A DNA stretch of 64,000 nt from Hanleya hanleyi (GCA_036873755.1 JAVTVY010037272.1:62001-126000); one strand, 5' to 3'. Counted from the stretch's first letter, positions 52,056 to 63,887 are shown. Translations and numbers: made by a program. The notes: generated by a model from the letters alone, not told the origin.

Positions 52056-54800
52056 GAGATTGTATACCTTCTACTGTCAGATATACACCGACGGCTTTTC
52101 AAAAATCCTCTGACAATGGGAGAATGGCGTGGGCGTGCTTTCTAGGATATCAACATATAATTATGTACCTGGTACGAGCTTTGACAGGCCACCAAAATCA
52201 ATTACACTTCATGTCGGGTTTAGTCAAATTATACCCAAATTCTTAAAATTTTCTGAAAATAACGGGACCATTATTCGTTGATATAGCAATTTGATGAGCA
52301 AACGCAATAATCTTCGCTCTATCGAAGTATAGAAAATAGAACCCCATATACTTACTCACAACATTTTCCTCATGCGAAAACAGGTACGATGGTCCCATGA
52401 AATTTCCTTGAACACATCTCGTCCTGCGTTTGCGAAGGCAACTCTCCAGTTAATTCATTTTCCGAGCTAGGATGATTCGTAATACGACTACAGGAAGACA
52501 TGCGCATAACGTGTGCCATTACCATAACATCCGAACAAACAGTAGCTCATTTGGTCTCCGCCTGTGCGTGCCGATATCTGCAACTTTGACAGGAAGTAAT
52601 CGCCTGAGTTTGAACTTGCATATTGAAGCGGGCAGACGACAGCGTGCCGTTTCACTCGAAGCAGACGATCAAGCCTTCGAGACTATGTGTTCCCATAAAC
52701 CAATGCTCAACACTTCAAGATGCGGTTCATTAATACCATAATCGTGTGTATACCTTTCTAAGTTGACACGTAAGGGATGTTATCAAAGAGTAAACTGCAA
52801 TAGGTTCCATACAAAAGAAAATATGGAAGTGATGTTTTTTTCATTTTCACTCTTATGTTGGATCTTGAAAGAACAGACTGGATTGATCATGAATTTGTTC
52901 AGAAGGTCCCACATTTCTTTTTTATCACGTAACAACAGCTAATTGCAATTTGACAATACTGCTTTTCGTGTGTGACATTTTGCTCAGATCTTAGTTCCGA
53001 GACGGAAAATAGCCGTCTAATTCCCAACACAATTGTCATACACAAAATGTACACGGTTATCTAGAACTTTGATATATCGGTATTACACAGAGCATATTTC
53101 TGCTTACAAAACAACCGAAAAACCTTCTGTTGCAATTAGTGAAGAATTCACCATTTTATAGAAAGGCTGCTGGGCTAATTAACTTGGCTTAATATTTCAT
53201 TCTGGTGATCTATCTGTTTTATAGTGTGTCACGATACCAGCTCTAGTTGTTCATCTGCAGTTTCTATGATAAGAACTATTAATTTCCTGTTTGCGATGTT
53301 GGCGTACAACCGCATGTGTACGAGAGTTCCTCTTTTTTGTAGAATTTCCGAAGGGAAAACATTACATTTGCAGATATTGGATGTCGCACTCAATGGCAGC
53401 AGATGTTATTTTCTCCGTTGCCCTGTGTGGACATAGCGACATATCCGATGTTTAATATCGACTAAAGATATTGATGTAGCTTATGTCAATGTCTTGCAGC
53501 CATTTAAGTAAACAAGTTAGATTGCAGAAAAATGATGTCGGGTCGGTAATGCAATCATTAAAAGTTTAGGTCCTACAGTATCTCTCGGCCTATTGCACAC
53601 GCACATCAATAAAGGAATTCAAGTTTAGCTTCAGTCCATTAGTTCAACACATTGCCGACCGGAAACATTATCAAAATGTTATTTAAAATATTCATTTCTG
53701 GCATACCTGTTATATTAATAGTTTCCTGCATCCAGTGAGTTTTAATGCCAATATTGGTCGAAAATTTTATCGGGTCACTTAGTAAACCTCTATTATCTGG
53801 ACTTACTGACCATTTCTGATCTATATCAGTCAATTCATGCTTTTGTTTATTGCGACTCTGTTGGACTGCAAGTGAACAATGCCGTGATAGAAAATAAGGT
53901 TTCATCAGTAATCGAATTATAAGAATTAGATATTTCGATCTGTTTTAAGTTTATGTACCGGCTCCTTCCTTGATACTGAATAAATAATGTTAGGACCATA
54001 TAGGTTCAACGTAATTTGGTGTTTATTTTACTGCATTATTTTTATACCATTAACAGTCTTCTATACACCAAGAGAGAGAATGTGGTCAGAGTAACCACTT
54101 CATTGCGGGGTCAGCTATGGTATCTCAGGTAACACGCGTGATGGTCACCCAACCGCGACTCCCAGGTGGCTCATAGAGTGCAAATGAATTTTTTTCAATT
54201 AAGTGTACTTTTCTGGGAGAATTAATACCCTCGTGGGTTGTTTTTTTGGGTTTTTTTTACTTCTTTTTTTCGGCATGAAAATGAATTTCTGTCTGTTTAG
54301 TAAATAGGTAGACCATGAGAAACCGAAAAACTGAAATTCTACGGATATAAAAAGCCGAACTCTCGTACTCGCCTTTGTACGCCAATATCGCAAACAGGAT
54401 ATTATTAGGTCTTATCATAGAATCTGCAAATGACAACTATTGCTGCCATCGTACCACAATATTATACAAGACCACAGCCGGTATCAACCCAGCGATAACC
54501 GAGGGAGAGGGTCACCATACTCTCAACGGTTCACTTTGTAACCTACCCCGAGGTTCAAATCGTAAAAACTTTCCTGGGAAGAGCGTTTATCGGGTTATGG
54601 TCAACCCATTCTTTCCCATACAAGCGTTTTTAACGAATATTCCATAATTCCGGTAGTGAACTGAATCTTTTTGAACAAACAATATCCATATAATGCATCT
54701 TCAAATCCTGAGATAGTCAGAATTTTATAATATGCAAAACATTTCCTGAAGATTGACTTGTACACTGTAAGAATTGGCGACAATATGTGTTAATTATGTC
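52056..54800. other. Anonymous sequence
   Basis: About 2.7 kb in which I see no gene, repeat or signal I can support. Frames at 52472-52741 (plus) and 53639-53905 (minus) are of a length expected by chance and carry no domain. Confidence 0.4.
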
Positions 54801-54804
54801 TCAA

Positions 54805-55040
54805 TATGGACATGTCTTCGGTAAACATGTGTCCGTTTGAAACATGTGACATCCTGCACAGTGAAACATGTGTTATATGTACATCTCTCAATGTGAAACA
54901 TGTTACGGTCGACTACATGTTCCAAAATGAAACGTCTAAGCCCAAACATGACTTTGTCCCAACTTTTGGGACATGTCGCAGCCGAAACGTGTCCGAACAT
55001 GTCTCAAACTTGAAAGTGTTTCAAAATAGTACATCTCCCA
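54805..55040. repeat. ACATGT-rich island
   Basis: The hexamer ACATGT, mostly as AAACATGT, is found about a dozen times in 235 bases at irregular spacing. The open frames on both strands are a consequence of the repeated motif. Confidence 0.6.
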
Positions 55041-56454
55041 TTACATGTTTCATCAGATCGCCAGATCGCCTGTGAAAGAAACAGAAATACACGAAACGTT
55101 TATTAAGTTCAGCTTGCATAAGTTTTTATTCTCTTATCTTCGATGGAAGTCCAACTCGGGGGTAACCCAACATTAACGATATGCTACAGACAGGAACAAA
55201 CACAATAGACGAGCTTGCTCCCCAGGTTAACAATGAATGTGATCATTCCAGACAGATATATGTTCGGTAAATCATAATTCCTGATGCGAACCCGTTTATC
55301 ATGGCGTGCAAATTGTTCATGACAATAATGTGCTCATGTTTTGGTGAACTAGATCACAGATTTACACCAAATGGTACATTTACATTCAGATCATATTAAC
55401 CAAAATTATAATTTACTCAAGTTGCCACATCGGTCTGTTGACATGACACAGCCTAATCCAGCACACAGGAAGCAGCTCTCAACAGAGGTACTATATTGCA
55501 TACAGATATTGACCATACATGTACTTGCTGATTTAGATACATGAATGTCTGTAACTTGAAAATGATTCTATCATTCATTCATCTGCTCGCGATAAATATC
55601 TCCGATGGAGAGTCGTTGAAATTCCATTCCGTTTCGGGAAATGGAATACGGATCGCAGATGATTATTAAGATAACGTAGTCCTGGACTCGTCTCGAGTTG
55701 TCGCAACAGTGGTTACAGTCAGGGAGGAAGGAGGAAAATTGTTTCACACACCAACAATATTCAATATTTCCATAAAGACAAAAAATAATATCCCCTCTCT
55801 CCTCCTGGTTTCATCTTCGCATATCCAAGTCGAACACCACACGTGTTGCCTTGGCTGAACATATAAACACAATATCTAATCAGATACGAGTTTGATGATG
55901 TCATAGCTCTATAAATATTCTGTGATCCATATTAGGAGGAGTGCTATGTATGACCTCTTTAAAATTCAAATTTGATTGACTATTCGAAAGAAATTAACAT
56001 CAATACGACCACCACTTGCCATATTTGGAAATTTCACAGGCTGACATCAAAGAAAATCCTCGCAGCACTGTGCTGGCAAGCTCCTATCTTGATTGGCTAT
56101 ATGGCATCACGTGCGTTTCCTAGTTTGACCAATTTACTCTAGTCAATAGGTCAAGGTAAATGACGGAACATTGGTGTAGTATTTAGCTTGAAATGTGAAG
56201 ATGCCTGGATGGTTTGGTGTCATTTGTGTCACACAATGGCCGAATCCCGCGCAAGGCTGTAATCGTATATAGAGCAATCGTATTGTCCAGAAAATATCCT
56301 GATGCGCTACACACATTTAAAATACCGGATGTAGCTCTGGTCACACAATGAACACAGTTGTTGTTTCTTCCAACAGACAATATCAGACAATAACGAATAT
56401 GACAGATACAACATGAAATGGTGGTTTCTGATTGGACAAGAGCCTAGGAGAATT
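55041..56454. other. Anonymous sequence
   Basis: No supported gene or repeat. The minus-strand frames at 56183-56570 have no domain. Confidence 0.35.
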
Positions 56455-56639
56455 GTAAATATACTCAACGCAGCTACCCCAGCTTGGGTATGATGTGATG
56501 GAGGGAAGAATAAACTATATGAAAACTTGTGAACGTGTTGATCTTTCTTTTTCTCAACTGTATGCATCATGGCGATTAGGGTGCTAGGACTTCACTGCGT
56601 TAAGACGGACGCTCGTCAACGCCATCTTGCCACCACCGC

Positions 56640-56865
56640 TACCATCACAAACATCCTCCACCACACTCACTCACTCACTCGCCAGCGTTCGAGCATCAGT
56701 GCGTTAAGACGGGTGTTGGGCACGCCTCACTCACTCCGCCTCCTCCTCCTTCTCACCATTCCTCCTTCTCCTCCGCCTCACTCTTTCTCAGTCCTCTCCC
56801 TCTTCACTCCTCCTCCTCCTCACTCCTCCTCCTCCTCCTCCACACACGCACACACAGGTAACTCT
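56640..56865 (+). repeat. CTC/CCTCCT-rich simple sequence
   Basis: Runs of CACT, CCTCCT and CACA make up most of 225 bases; the plus-strand open frame from 56569 through it is low complexity and is not called a gene. Confidence 0.7.
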
Positions 56866-58073
56866 ACCAGGTAGCCGGATGGATGAAGGCCCTCATGTCC
56901 CCCAAACTCTTTCCATTGCACGTCCGAAACTCCCACTTCTCTATCACTCTCGAGTGATATATAAATAGAACAGAAGTTCCCCCAGAAAATTCCCGGAAAT
57001 ATTTACTCTGACATTCAGAGCGATGACCTACAGAACAGGGTTTTTTCCAGCAAAACCTACGTACAATGTCCTGTCGTTGAGCGACGACGACATCGGGAAC
57101 CACCAAGTCTCAACTTGTTTCATTTCGTGGTGTGAATGGATTGATATATACACCTTGTTGAGGCGTTAGTATTATATAATAGCATGGTACCATCTCGCGC
57201 AAAAGATAAAAACTGATATGCTAGTGCGTTACGGCGTTAGGATAAGAAGTTAAGACGTTAAGATAGGGCGAGGAGGCGTTACGATAGGGCGTTGAGGCGT
57301 TGCTGTAACACTCTCCACAAAGGTCATAGAGCAAATATACTGGGTTTCTGCTTTCTCTACTACTAAGGCACAACTGGATTACTTCCCTTGATGTGGTGTG
57401 GGAAATTCAGAGAGAACACAATCCCAACAACAGTCCAATTTCTATGACTCACCAGGCGTAAAGTCCGTTTTCAGGATCCTTTCCGGGGAAAGTTTTACAT
57501 GCACCAACCCATGACTTGATCAGCCGCGAGGAGTGCTTCACATGGATACCCCACACCTCCCAGTACGCCCACTGTTGGCCCACCTCGGCCCCAAAACGTC
57601 CATTCCAGTGCCCTTTTCCCACAATTCTCTGCCTGTGCATGCGCGCCATAGCCCTACTTCCCCTCCACAGCCATCCAGTCGGATGGTACCCCACGAATGC
57701 TTCATTATGACACCTCACACGACCCAATCGGACCAATATTGGTCCATCGCGACCCCAAGCCTGCCTATGCACGACGCATGCGCACGATAACTTTTCAGCA
57801 AAAGTCAACCCATGCCCTCGAGACCCCTCCCATCGTGTTCTACAGCTCGAGACAGAGAAAACAAGGTGCCACGCGCCATACCGCAAATGTGCATGAGTGG
57901 GTTCTTCATTGAGACTAACATTGAACAGTTCATTTTCCATTTCGCCGGAATGGGCCTAACATGTCCACCCCAGACCTGCCTGAACTTTTCATCCATGTGT
58001 GGTCATATGCATAAGAATAAATGCAGCGAGAGAAGGGGAATCCCCTCGCAACGAACACCCACCAACGCCTAAC

Positions 58074-58672
58074 TTAACCCTATCTGGCCTGGGCGATTTG
58101 GGGTGTACCGAAACCTGGGGGGGGGTGGGGGGGAGGCGGAAAGTGCCCCCTATATATTTTCGCTATCGCTAAGGCTAGAGGGCTGAAACTTACCACAATA
58201 TATCATTGGGTCAAGCTCTACAAGAAAATGTAAAACAATCCAAGATGTCCGCCATGATGACGTCACTGTGACGTCATTTTCAAAAAGCGCATTTTTGGAC
58301 CATTTTTTGGTCACAATTTTCGAATTTTTTTATTTTTGTTTTTTCTTCGCAAAAACTGCATGATAAATTAGTAAATAATAATCTGATATGAAATAAAATA
58401 GATTTTACCCACTTTTCCACACAGAAAAGCAAAAATTTTGAAGAAATATGACGAAAACATCACAATTCTGGTACCCCACATGGCCGCCATTTTCAATTTA
58501 CTCATGATCCTCTGCTCGGGGGGTCATGGAAATAGGCTCAAAATGACGCCAATATGATAATCTAAAAAGTCAAGAAGATTCAGCTCTCAATTTGTTGGCG
58601 TTCCGGAAATAGGAGCAAAAAACCAACAGCGGGAGGGAGGCGGAAAGTGCCCCCCCGGCCAGGTAGAGTTAA
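58074..58672. repeat. TTAA-flanked MITE, complete copy
   Basis: 599 bases including TTAA at both ends. The termini are inverted (CCCTATCTGGCC and GGCCAGGTAGAG), next to runs of G and C. TTAA duplication with CCY termini is the mark of piggyBac-type transposition; with no coding frame this is a non-autonomous member. The interior contains TGACGTCACTGTGACGTCA and ATGGCCGCCATTTTCAAT. The sequences flanking it (57820-57925 and 58849-58940) are themselves direct repeats. Confidence 0.8.
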
Positions 58673-59577
58673 CGCTTCAACGCCCTGGTGAAATAGCCCA
58701 GAGGCTCTGGTGGGTCTACATATCCCATCTACATATAATTGGCACTAATTCATCGAAATGCAGTGACACCCGTCAACGTCCGTCGTTACGCCTTAATGCC
58801 CTATCGTAAGGCCTTAACGACCGTGTCAGCGTCTTTAAACCATGGCCACGAGACCCCTACCATCGTGTTCTACAGCTGGAGACAGAGAAAACATGGTGCA
58901 CGTACATGAGTGGGTTCCCCATTAGGTTTATCATTGGAAGTCACTGTGGTCTTATGTAGGGTCAGATAACCCTTGCTGGGCCCGGAAGTGGCCTTTGACC
59001 CCGATGTGACACGGAAGTGACCTTTGAACCGGATGTCACTGGAAGTGACCTGACCTCCGCGAGACTCCGCAAATTACGTCATCACCCTCACACTTCACCC
59101 TCACCTTCATTTGTGACAGAATTTACGCCTTCTATACTACTAACCTCGTTAATTTCCTTACGTGCTGGGCTATGAAACTCGGACAGAAATTATCACTTGG
59201 TTACCCTCTGCGATCCACAAGTCTACGCGAGAAGTCATCAAAAAGCGTAACCAAATGACAAATCCACCTCAATGATTACGCTGTTCCTCAGGATCACCTG
59301 CAAATCGCTGTCCATACCATGTGTTCATGTTTACGTAACAATCTTCCAAAACATTTTACGTTCCTAATTCCAAGTACAAATCCTGGATGAATGAGAATCT
59401 ACATTCTTACAAAACATTTGAAAGGTTCATTCCCAATAATGTCAGATTTCTCGAAACATTATGGTTCTTTCGTAATTCGACATGTTCTATCTAACAGAAT
59501 CTCGTATACTATGCAGATCGGGTTGGATCCATCTGTTGTAAACAAACAGACTTGTATTACCAACAGATATGAAATTG
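58673..59577. other. Spacer between Polinton relic and nanos neighbourhood
   Basis: Holds the tail of the second Polinton relic up to about 59110; beyond it nothing is recognised. Confidence 0.4.
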
Positions 59578-60134
59578 ATATATTGAAATTGTAGTTTTCG
59601 CGGCCCATCAACTCAATTCTTCGTTGTACATTTTTTAAGTTAATAAATTTACAAGCACTATGGTTTATAACAATTAACAAACGATAGAGAATTACTTTTT
59701 TAAATGTCCATACACAAGTTCGACTTTTTTTATCAGTCAGTCAGTTCATAGAGAGCACCTAAACTGTAATAGTTCTTTTTGTAACAGATCGCGCGGTTGT
59801 TTCCTCTGCATGTCTTTGTTCCTTTCCCTTACACACAGAGCAACCCAGAAATAACTAGCAGAGCAGAGACTGTATGACCGTAATTGATTAATATTGTAGT
59901 TTGAGTGCCGTTTCCAATACAGATTTCGCGGCCCATCATCACAATGCTTTATTTGGATTTCATTATACATTCTTAAACTCGATTTAGTGTATTGTTTCCT
60001 AGTGTATTCTTTTAAATGGACATCTGAATATTCACTACAGCACAATAATTTCATTATCAATTATCTAATTAAAAGCACATTTTTAAGCATCTGTTTGAAG
60101 ACAATAATGAACTTCCTACAAATTAATACAGATA
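59578..60134. repeat. Two diverged copies of a repeat head, downstream of nanos
   Basis: Copies at about 59578 and 59885 share ATTGTAGTT, TTTCGCGGCCCATCA and a TTTATTT...CATTT stretch with the longer modules at 60850 and 61556. No gene. Confidence 0.5.
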
Positions 60135-60839
60135 TCAGCTCCAATTAACATTTTGGAAACGTAACACATTTATAGAACTATCAAGTTTAATACAAACATA
60201 CTGGAAAAGATATAACATTGTTCTATCAACCATTAAGTGGGGCAATTGAGAAGCGAAAGGCCTCTTCGAGCAATACTTCAAGGTGTGCCTGTTTGCAGAA
60301 TCTCTGGATGATCCGCAAATTGTACAGGTGTATCGGCGAAATCTAGGACACGTGACCCGACCGGTAGGATCTTTCAGCATATGGGTACCGTAGACGGACA
60401 GCGGTTTGCCATTATTTTTACAGAATACACAGGTGATTGACTTCTTCTTCCTAATGAATTCATGGTCTCTGCTAGGACAAGGAATCGTATAGAAGATCTT
60501 GTTGACTTGGAATTGGACCGTAGAAGAATGAAGACTGGCCTGGTAAACATCGTACTCTTCTAGGTCCATGTCAATGCCGTTGGCATAGAAATCAAACTGT
60601 TCGACATTTCGGATATAATCTAAGGGGCCCACAGGGATTAAACCGATACATATATCTGAGGTTGATGCAAAGTCGCTTTCATGACTGGATGATGTTGAAG
60701 ATGTCGGACTTGGCAGTGGCACTGGGATCGAACATAATTGTCTGCCTGGATGGTGATTCAAGAGGCCAGCAAGAGTGATCATGTTGATGAATTCACCGAA
60801 GCTCAAAAAAATATAGTCAGCATCTATGATATCTACCAA
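60135..60839 (-). CDS. nanos: Nanos-type zinc-finger protein
   Basis: The domain CVFCKNNGKPLSVYGTH...C, then CPRFRRYTCTICG...H...C is the Nanos CCHC-CCHC zinc finger: CX2CX12HX10CX7CX2CX9HX4C. The usual spacing before the last His is seven; here it is nine. Nanos binds Pumilio and mRNA 3-prime UTRs and recruits the CCR4-NOT deadenylase in germ cells. A Ser/Pro-rich region and an acidic stretch (NGIDMDLEEYDVYQ) precede the domain. Upstream, YIFLSFGEFINMITL resembles the NOT1-interacting motif, but it lies before or across the first in-frame ATG (60780-60782); the frame opens at about 60839 with TTG. A small upstream exon or start loss is therefore likely. The frame has no internal stop. Confidence 0.82.
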   Translation of the reverse strand: MVDIIDADYIFLSFGEFINMITLAGLLNHHPGRQLCSIPVPLPSPTSSTSSSHESDFASTSDICIGLIPVGPLDYIRNVEQFDFYANGIDMDLEEYDVYQASLHSSTVQFQVNKIFYTIPCPSRDHEFIRKKKSITCVFCKNNGKPLSVYGTHMLKDPTGRVTCPRFRRYTCTICGSSRDSANRHTLKYCSKRPFASQLPHLMVDRTMLYLFQYVCIKLDSSINVLRFQNVNWS

Positions 60840-60842
60840 TGG

Positions 60843-61475
60843 TAATTTAAATTGTAGTTTTTAAGGGCCGCTTCCCATACAGATTTCAAGCCCATCTACT
60901 GAATGTTTTATTTAAATTTCACGGTACATTTCTTAGTTCATTTAAGATCTTTATAAGCGCTATATTTTTAAAACAAATAAATAACAAGGAGAGAGCAAAG
61001 GGAGATATAAATAGAAGAAAAGAAAAATCAACCATGTACAAGTTCGTCGGTCTGTTTCTGGTCATGTTTTACTGGTAAATATGTGTTCATTGTAATTGTA
61101 ATTGTAATCGCGTGGGTGATTCATTTGTCTTTGTACCCCTACGTACACACAAAGCCGTTAAAAAAAATAATGGGAGAACCATGGGCGCCGAATTTTTTAG
61201 ACGGGGGCCGGGTGGTCGTTTCCTACGCTTTCTTTAGAGAGCCCAGTACTGTGATGTCCAACATAGGAAAATAACAAGCGATTAGTCGCATTGATTGAGT
61301 GCTTCGCGCCCAACGATTTCCCTAAAGATGCACTTGAGAATTGGGAGAGTTCTTCGGAAATCTGTGCCTGTAACAGTGCTTGGGGTGTGTATCGGGGTAA
61401 AGGATGGCAGGCTACGTCCTATAGTCTGTGAAAGTCAAAGAATCATACTCTGTATTAAATAACCGTCAGTTCAGT
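60843..61475 (+). repeat. Repeat module, copy 1
   Basis: Head AATTGTAGTTTTTAAGGGCCGCTTCCCATAC, then ATTTCACGGTACATTT, AAGCGCTATATTTT, AAATAAATAA, GAGAGAGCAAAGGGAGATATA, then GTTTTACTGGTAAATATGTGTTCA and a body ending ACGTCCTATAGT and CATACTCTGTATTAA. It matches copy 2 at 61556 along its length. Short frames run through the body (MGEPWAP, FFREPSTV) and are conserved in copy 2, but both copies have stops; it may derive from an old gene or transposon. Confidence 0.65.
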
Positions 61476-61555
61476 GGCATCTCAGGCGTGACGCGGCTGG
61501 TCTGTTGTAGGTCCGAAATCAAAGATTTTACAAGCGATACTTTTTTTTCATTGAA

Positions 61556-62140
61556 TTGATTGAAATTGTAGTTCAAGGGCCGCTTCCCATACGGATTTCG
61601 CGGTCCATCAACTCAATGTTTTATTTTAATTTCATGGTACATTTTTAGTTTACTTAAGATCTATACAAGCGCTATATTTTAAATAAATAAATAAATAAAT
61701 AAATAAGGAGAGAGCAGAGAGAGATATAACTAGAAGGGAAGTTCGTCAGTCATTTTTTGTTCAGGTTGTTCTGGTAAATATGTGTTCAATGTTCATTGTA
61801 TTTCTAATCACGTGGATGATTTCTTTGTACGCACAAAGTCGTCCAGAAAAATACTGAAAGAACCATGGGCATCGTCAACATTTTTCGGGAGGAGTGTGGG
61901 TCGTTTCCTATGCTTCTTTAGAGAGCCAAATACTGTGATCTCCATCATAAGAAAACTAACATCCAGTTGGGCGGAGAGATTGAGTTCTTCGTGCCCAACG
62001 ACTTCTCTAACGACGTCCTTGAGAACTGGGCGGGCTCTCCCAGAACTCAGTTCCTGTAACAGTGCTTGGAGTGTGTATCGGGTTACAGGATGGCAGGCTA
62101 CGTCCTACATTGCATGAAAGTCAACGGGTCATATTCTGTA
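61556..62140 (+). repeat. Repeat module, copy 2
   Basis: Tandem neighbour of copy 1 at a spacing of about 710 bases. It repeats the head, the TAAA microsatellite (here seven units, 61682-61710), KEPWAS and FFREPNTV in translation, and the closing GGATGGCAGGCTACGTCCTA. It ends where a TTAA MITE starts. Confidence 0.65.
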
Positions 62141-62476
62141 TTAACCCTACCTGGCCTGGTGGGGCACTTTCCGCCCCCCCCCCCGTTAGTTTTTTGCTCC
62201 TATCTCCTGAACGACAACAAATTGAGAGCTGAAAGTCTGCGCCTTTTTAGACTTCCATATTGGGGTCATTTTGAGCCTATTTGCATGACCCCCCAAGCAG
62301 GGGATCATGGGTAAATTCAAAATGGCGGCCATGTGTGGGTACCGGAAAAGTGATGTTTTCGCCATATTTCTTCAAAAATTACGCAAAAATTCAACGCGAT
62401 TCTTTGCGTTTTACTGAAACCATATGTATCGTCAAAAAACACCCCCTAAGGTGTTCCCCCTTCCTCCCTTCCCCCA
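62141..62476. repeat. TTAA MITE fragment
   Basis: Begins TTAACCCTACCTGGCCTGG with a following C run, then ATTGAGAGCTGAAAGTC and AAATGGCGGCCATGTG as in the complete copy read in the opposite direction. It is cut by the start of the next copy. Confidence 0.7.
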
Positions 62477-62640
62477 TTAACCCTACCTGGCCTGGTGGAG
62501 GGGGGGGGGGGCAAAATGCCCTCCTACCAAACTTTCTGCGATATCTCCGGAACGCCAAAAAATGGAGAGCTGAAACTCTGTGTCGTTATTGGTTATCATA
62601 TTGGGGTCATTTTAAGCCTGTTGGCATAACCTTTTTATGA
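62477..62640. repeat. Second TTAA MITE fragment
   Basis: Again TTAACCCTACCTGGCCTGG at its start, G run, AGAGCTGAAACTCTG and TTGGGGTCATTTTAAGCC, then breaks off at the retrotransposon relic. Confidence 0.7.
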
Positions 62641-63380
62641 ATTCCATTCTTTGGGCAATTTTGTAAGCCGGACAGCCCTTGTATCCCGCTGAGTGATTAG
62701 CTTTACAATTGGCACAGGTAATTTTTGATTCGGAGCAAAGATCATAGGTGTGATTTCCTGAACATTCAGGACAAACACATTTTTTGAAGATGTCCGAATT
62801 TTTTACATTTGAAGCATCGCTTAGGGGTATCATAAAAAGATTTTACTGTGATATTGTGTAGCCAGAGCCGAATAGTTCTTGGAAGTTTTGTTCCTTTGAA
62901 CACTAACATAACACTAGTAATATCGTTCTTATCTTTCTGTAATCTTTTAGCGTATATGACCTTTTGATCTGAAAGTTTTTGCTTGATATCCTCTAGCTTG
63001 ATATTCAGGTCAATTCCATAAATTACTACTTTGCTTTGCTCTCTACGCTGTATGAATTGTTTTACCGAGACAGGTTTATCGGCTAGCAGGCCTAAACGTA
63101 GTAGTTTGTCGCACTGAGTTTGTGATTTGCAGTGGGCTTTCAGATCACCACTCTGAAGTTCAAAGATTTGATGTACGTAACCAGCACAGTTTTTAAGATC
63201 GTCTGCTACCTTGGCCTTTGGAAATTTACATGCTCTCAGTTGAGGTAAACTATGATGGCAATAAAATAAGTCAGACTCCTGGAGATTTGGGACCAGGTGC
63301 GTGTTTTTTGTGAGGGGGGGTTTTATCGTGGGTGATTTCTGAGAGTTTCCTTTTAGGAGATTTTCCGGGGGATTAGGAGG
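62641..63380 (-). pseudogene. Relic of non-LTR retrotransposon ORF1 (zinc-knuckle protein)
   Basis: Minus-strand translation gives KSFYDTPKRCFKCKKFGH followed, after a frameshift, by CVCPECSGNHTYDLC and CANCKANHSAGYKGCPAYK. The run of CCHC knuckles ending in GCPAYK is characteristic of ORF1 proteins of CR1/Jockey-type retrotransposons. Upstream text (TQCDKLLRLGLLADKPVSVK, IRLWLHNITV) is also in the expected order. The relic is cut by MITE fragments at 62640, and no endonuclease or RT of this family remains. Confidence 0.7.
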
Positions 63381-63441
63381 CTTCCATCATTTGATTTGAT
63401 TTGATTTAGATCAGAACTAGGTGTTATTTGGTGAGGAGTGA

Positions 63442-63887
63442 CTGTGGATAATCGCTATATAAATGACGCAGTGAAGGATATATATCCACCTTCACTGGAT
63501 TTGAAGGAAACTACAGATAGCCCTACAGGCACATCTTATTTAGATCTCTACCTCTATAAAAATGAAGCGGGCATTCTCTCTCGTCGACTTTATGACAAAA
63601 GAGATGATTACAATTTCGACATCGTAAACTATCCCTTTCAGGATAGTAATATTCCAGTGGGACCTGCATATGGCGTATACATATCTCGCTTAGTAGCATT
63701 TGCTAGATCCTGTGTTAAATGTGATGATTTTAATCAACGTCACAAAACACTGTTGCAGAAACTTATAAAACAGGGCTATTCTACCAAGCGCCTCCACTCA
63801 AAGTTTCTCAAATTTGGCGATACATATCGCATGCTGATAGCAAAATACGAACGTAGCGTGCAAGATCTATGGGGCTACGTTTCGTAA
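63442..63887 (+). pseudogene. C-terminal fragment of Penelope-like RT
   Basis: An open frame of about 148 codons in frame with the family: DNRYINDAV, IYPPSLDLKETTDSPTGTSY, NIPVGPAYGVYISRL, CDDFNQRHKTLLQKL and the true C-terminus KFGDTYRMLIAKYERSVQDL, ending at TAA 63885-63887. Because the frame is intact here, it shows that copy A lost one base near 1492. It lacks the catalytic Asp box and a start codon, so it is a dead 5-prime truncation. Confidence 0.8.

Larger units (their letters stand above)
56455..59110 (+). mobile_element. Decayed right end of a second Polinton
   Basis: Three blocks in the same order as the right end of the complete element. At 56470-56530, CTACCCCAGCTTGGGTATGATG and AATAAACTATATGAA match the 3-prime UTR of the zinc-finger gene (45165-45215). 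At 57530-57790, CTTCACATGGATACC, TTGGCCCA, GCATGCGC, CCATCCAGTCGGATG and GACACCTCACACGACCCAATCGGACCAATATTGG match terminal subrepeats. At 58990-59110, GTGACCTGACCTCCGCGAG, CCGCAAATTACG and CACTTCACC resemble the outer tip. Intervening sequence is unrelated or too diverged, and a MITE is inserted at 58074. No genes remain. Confidence 0.6.

Noticed and set aside
57449..57940. 163-codon minus-strand frame
   Set aside because: It overlies the decayed Polinton terminal subrepeats and has no recognisable domain.
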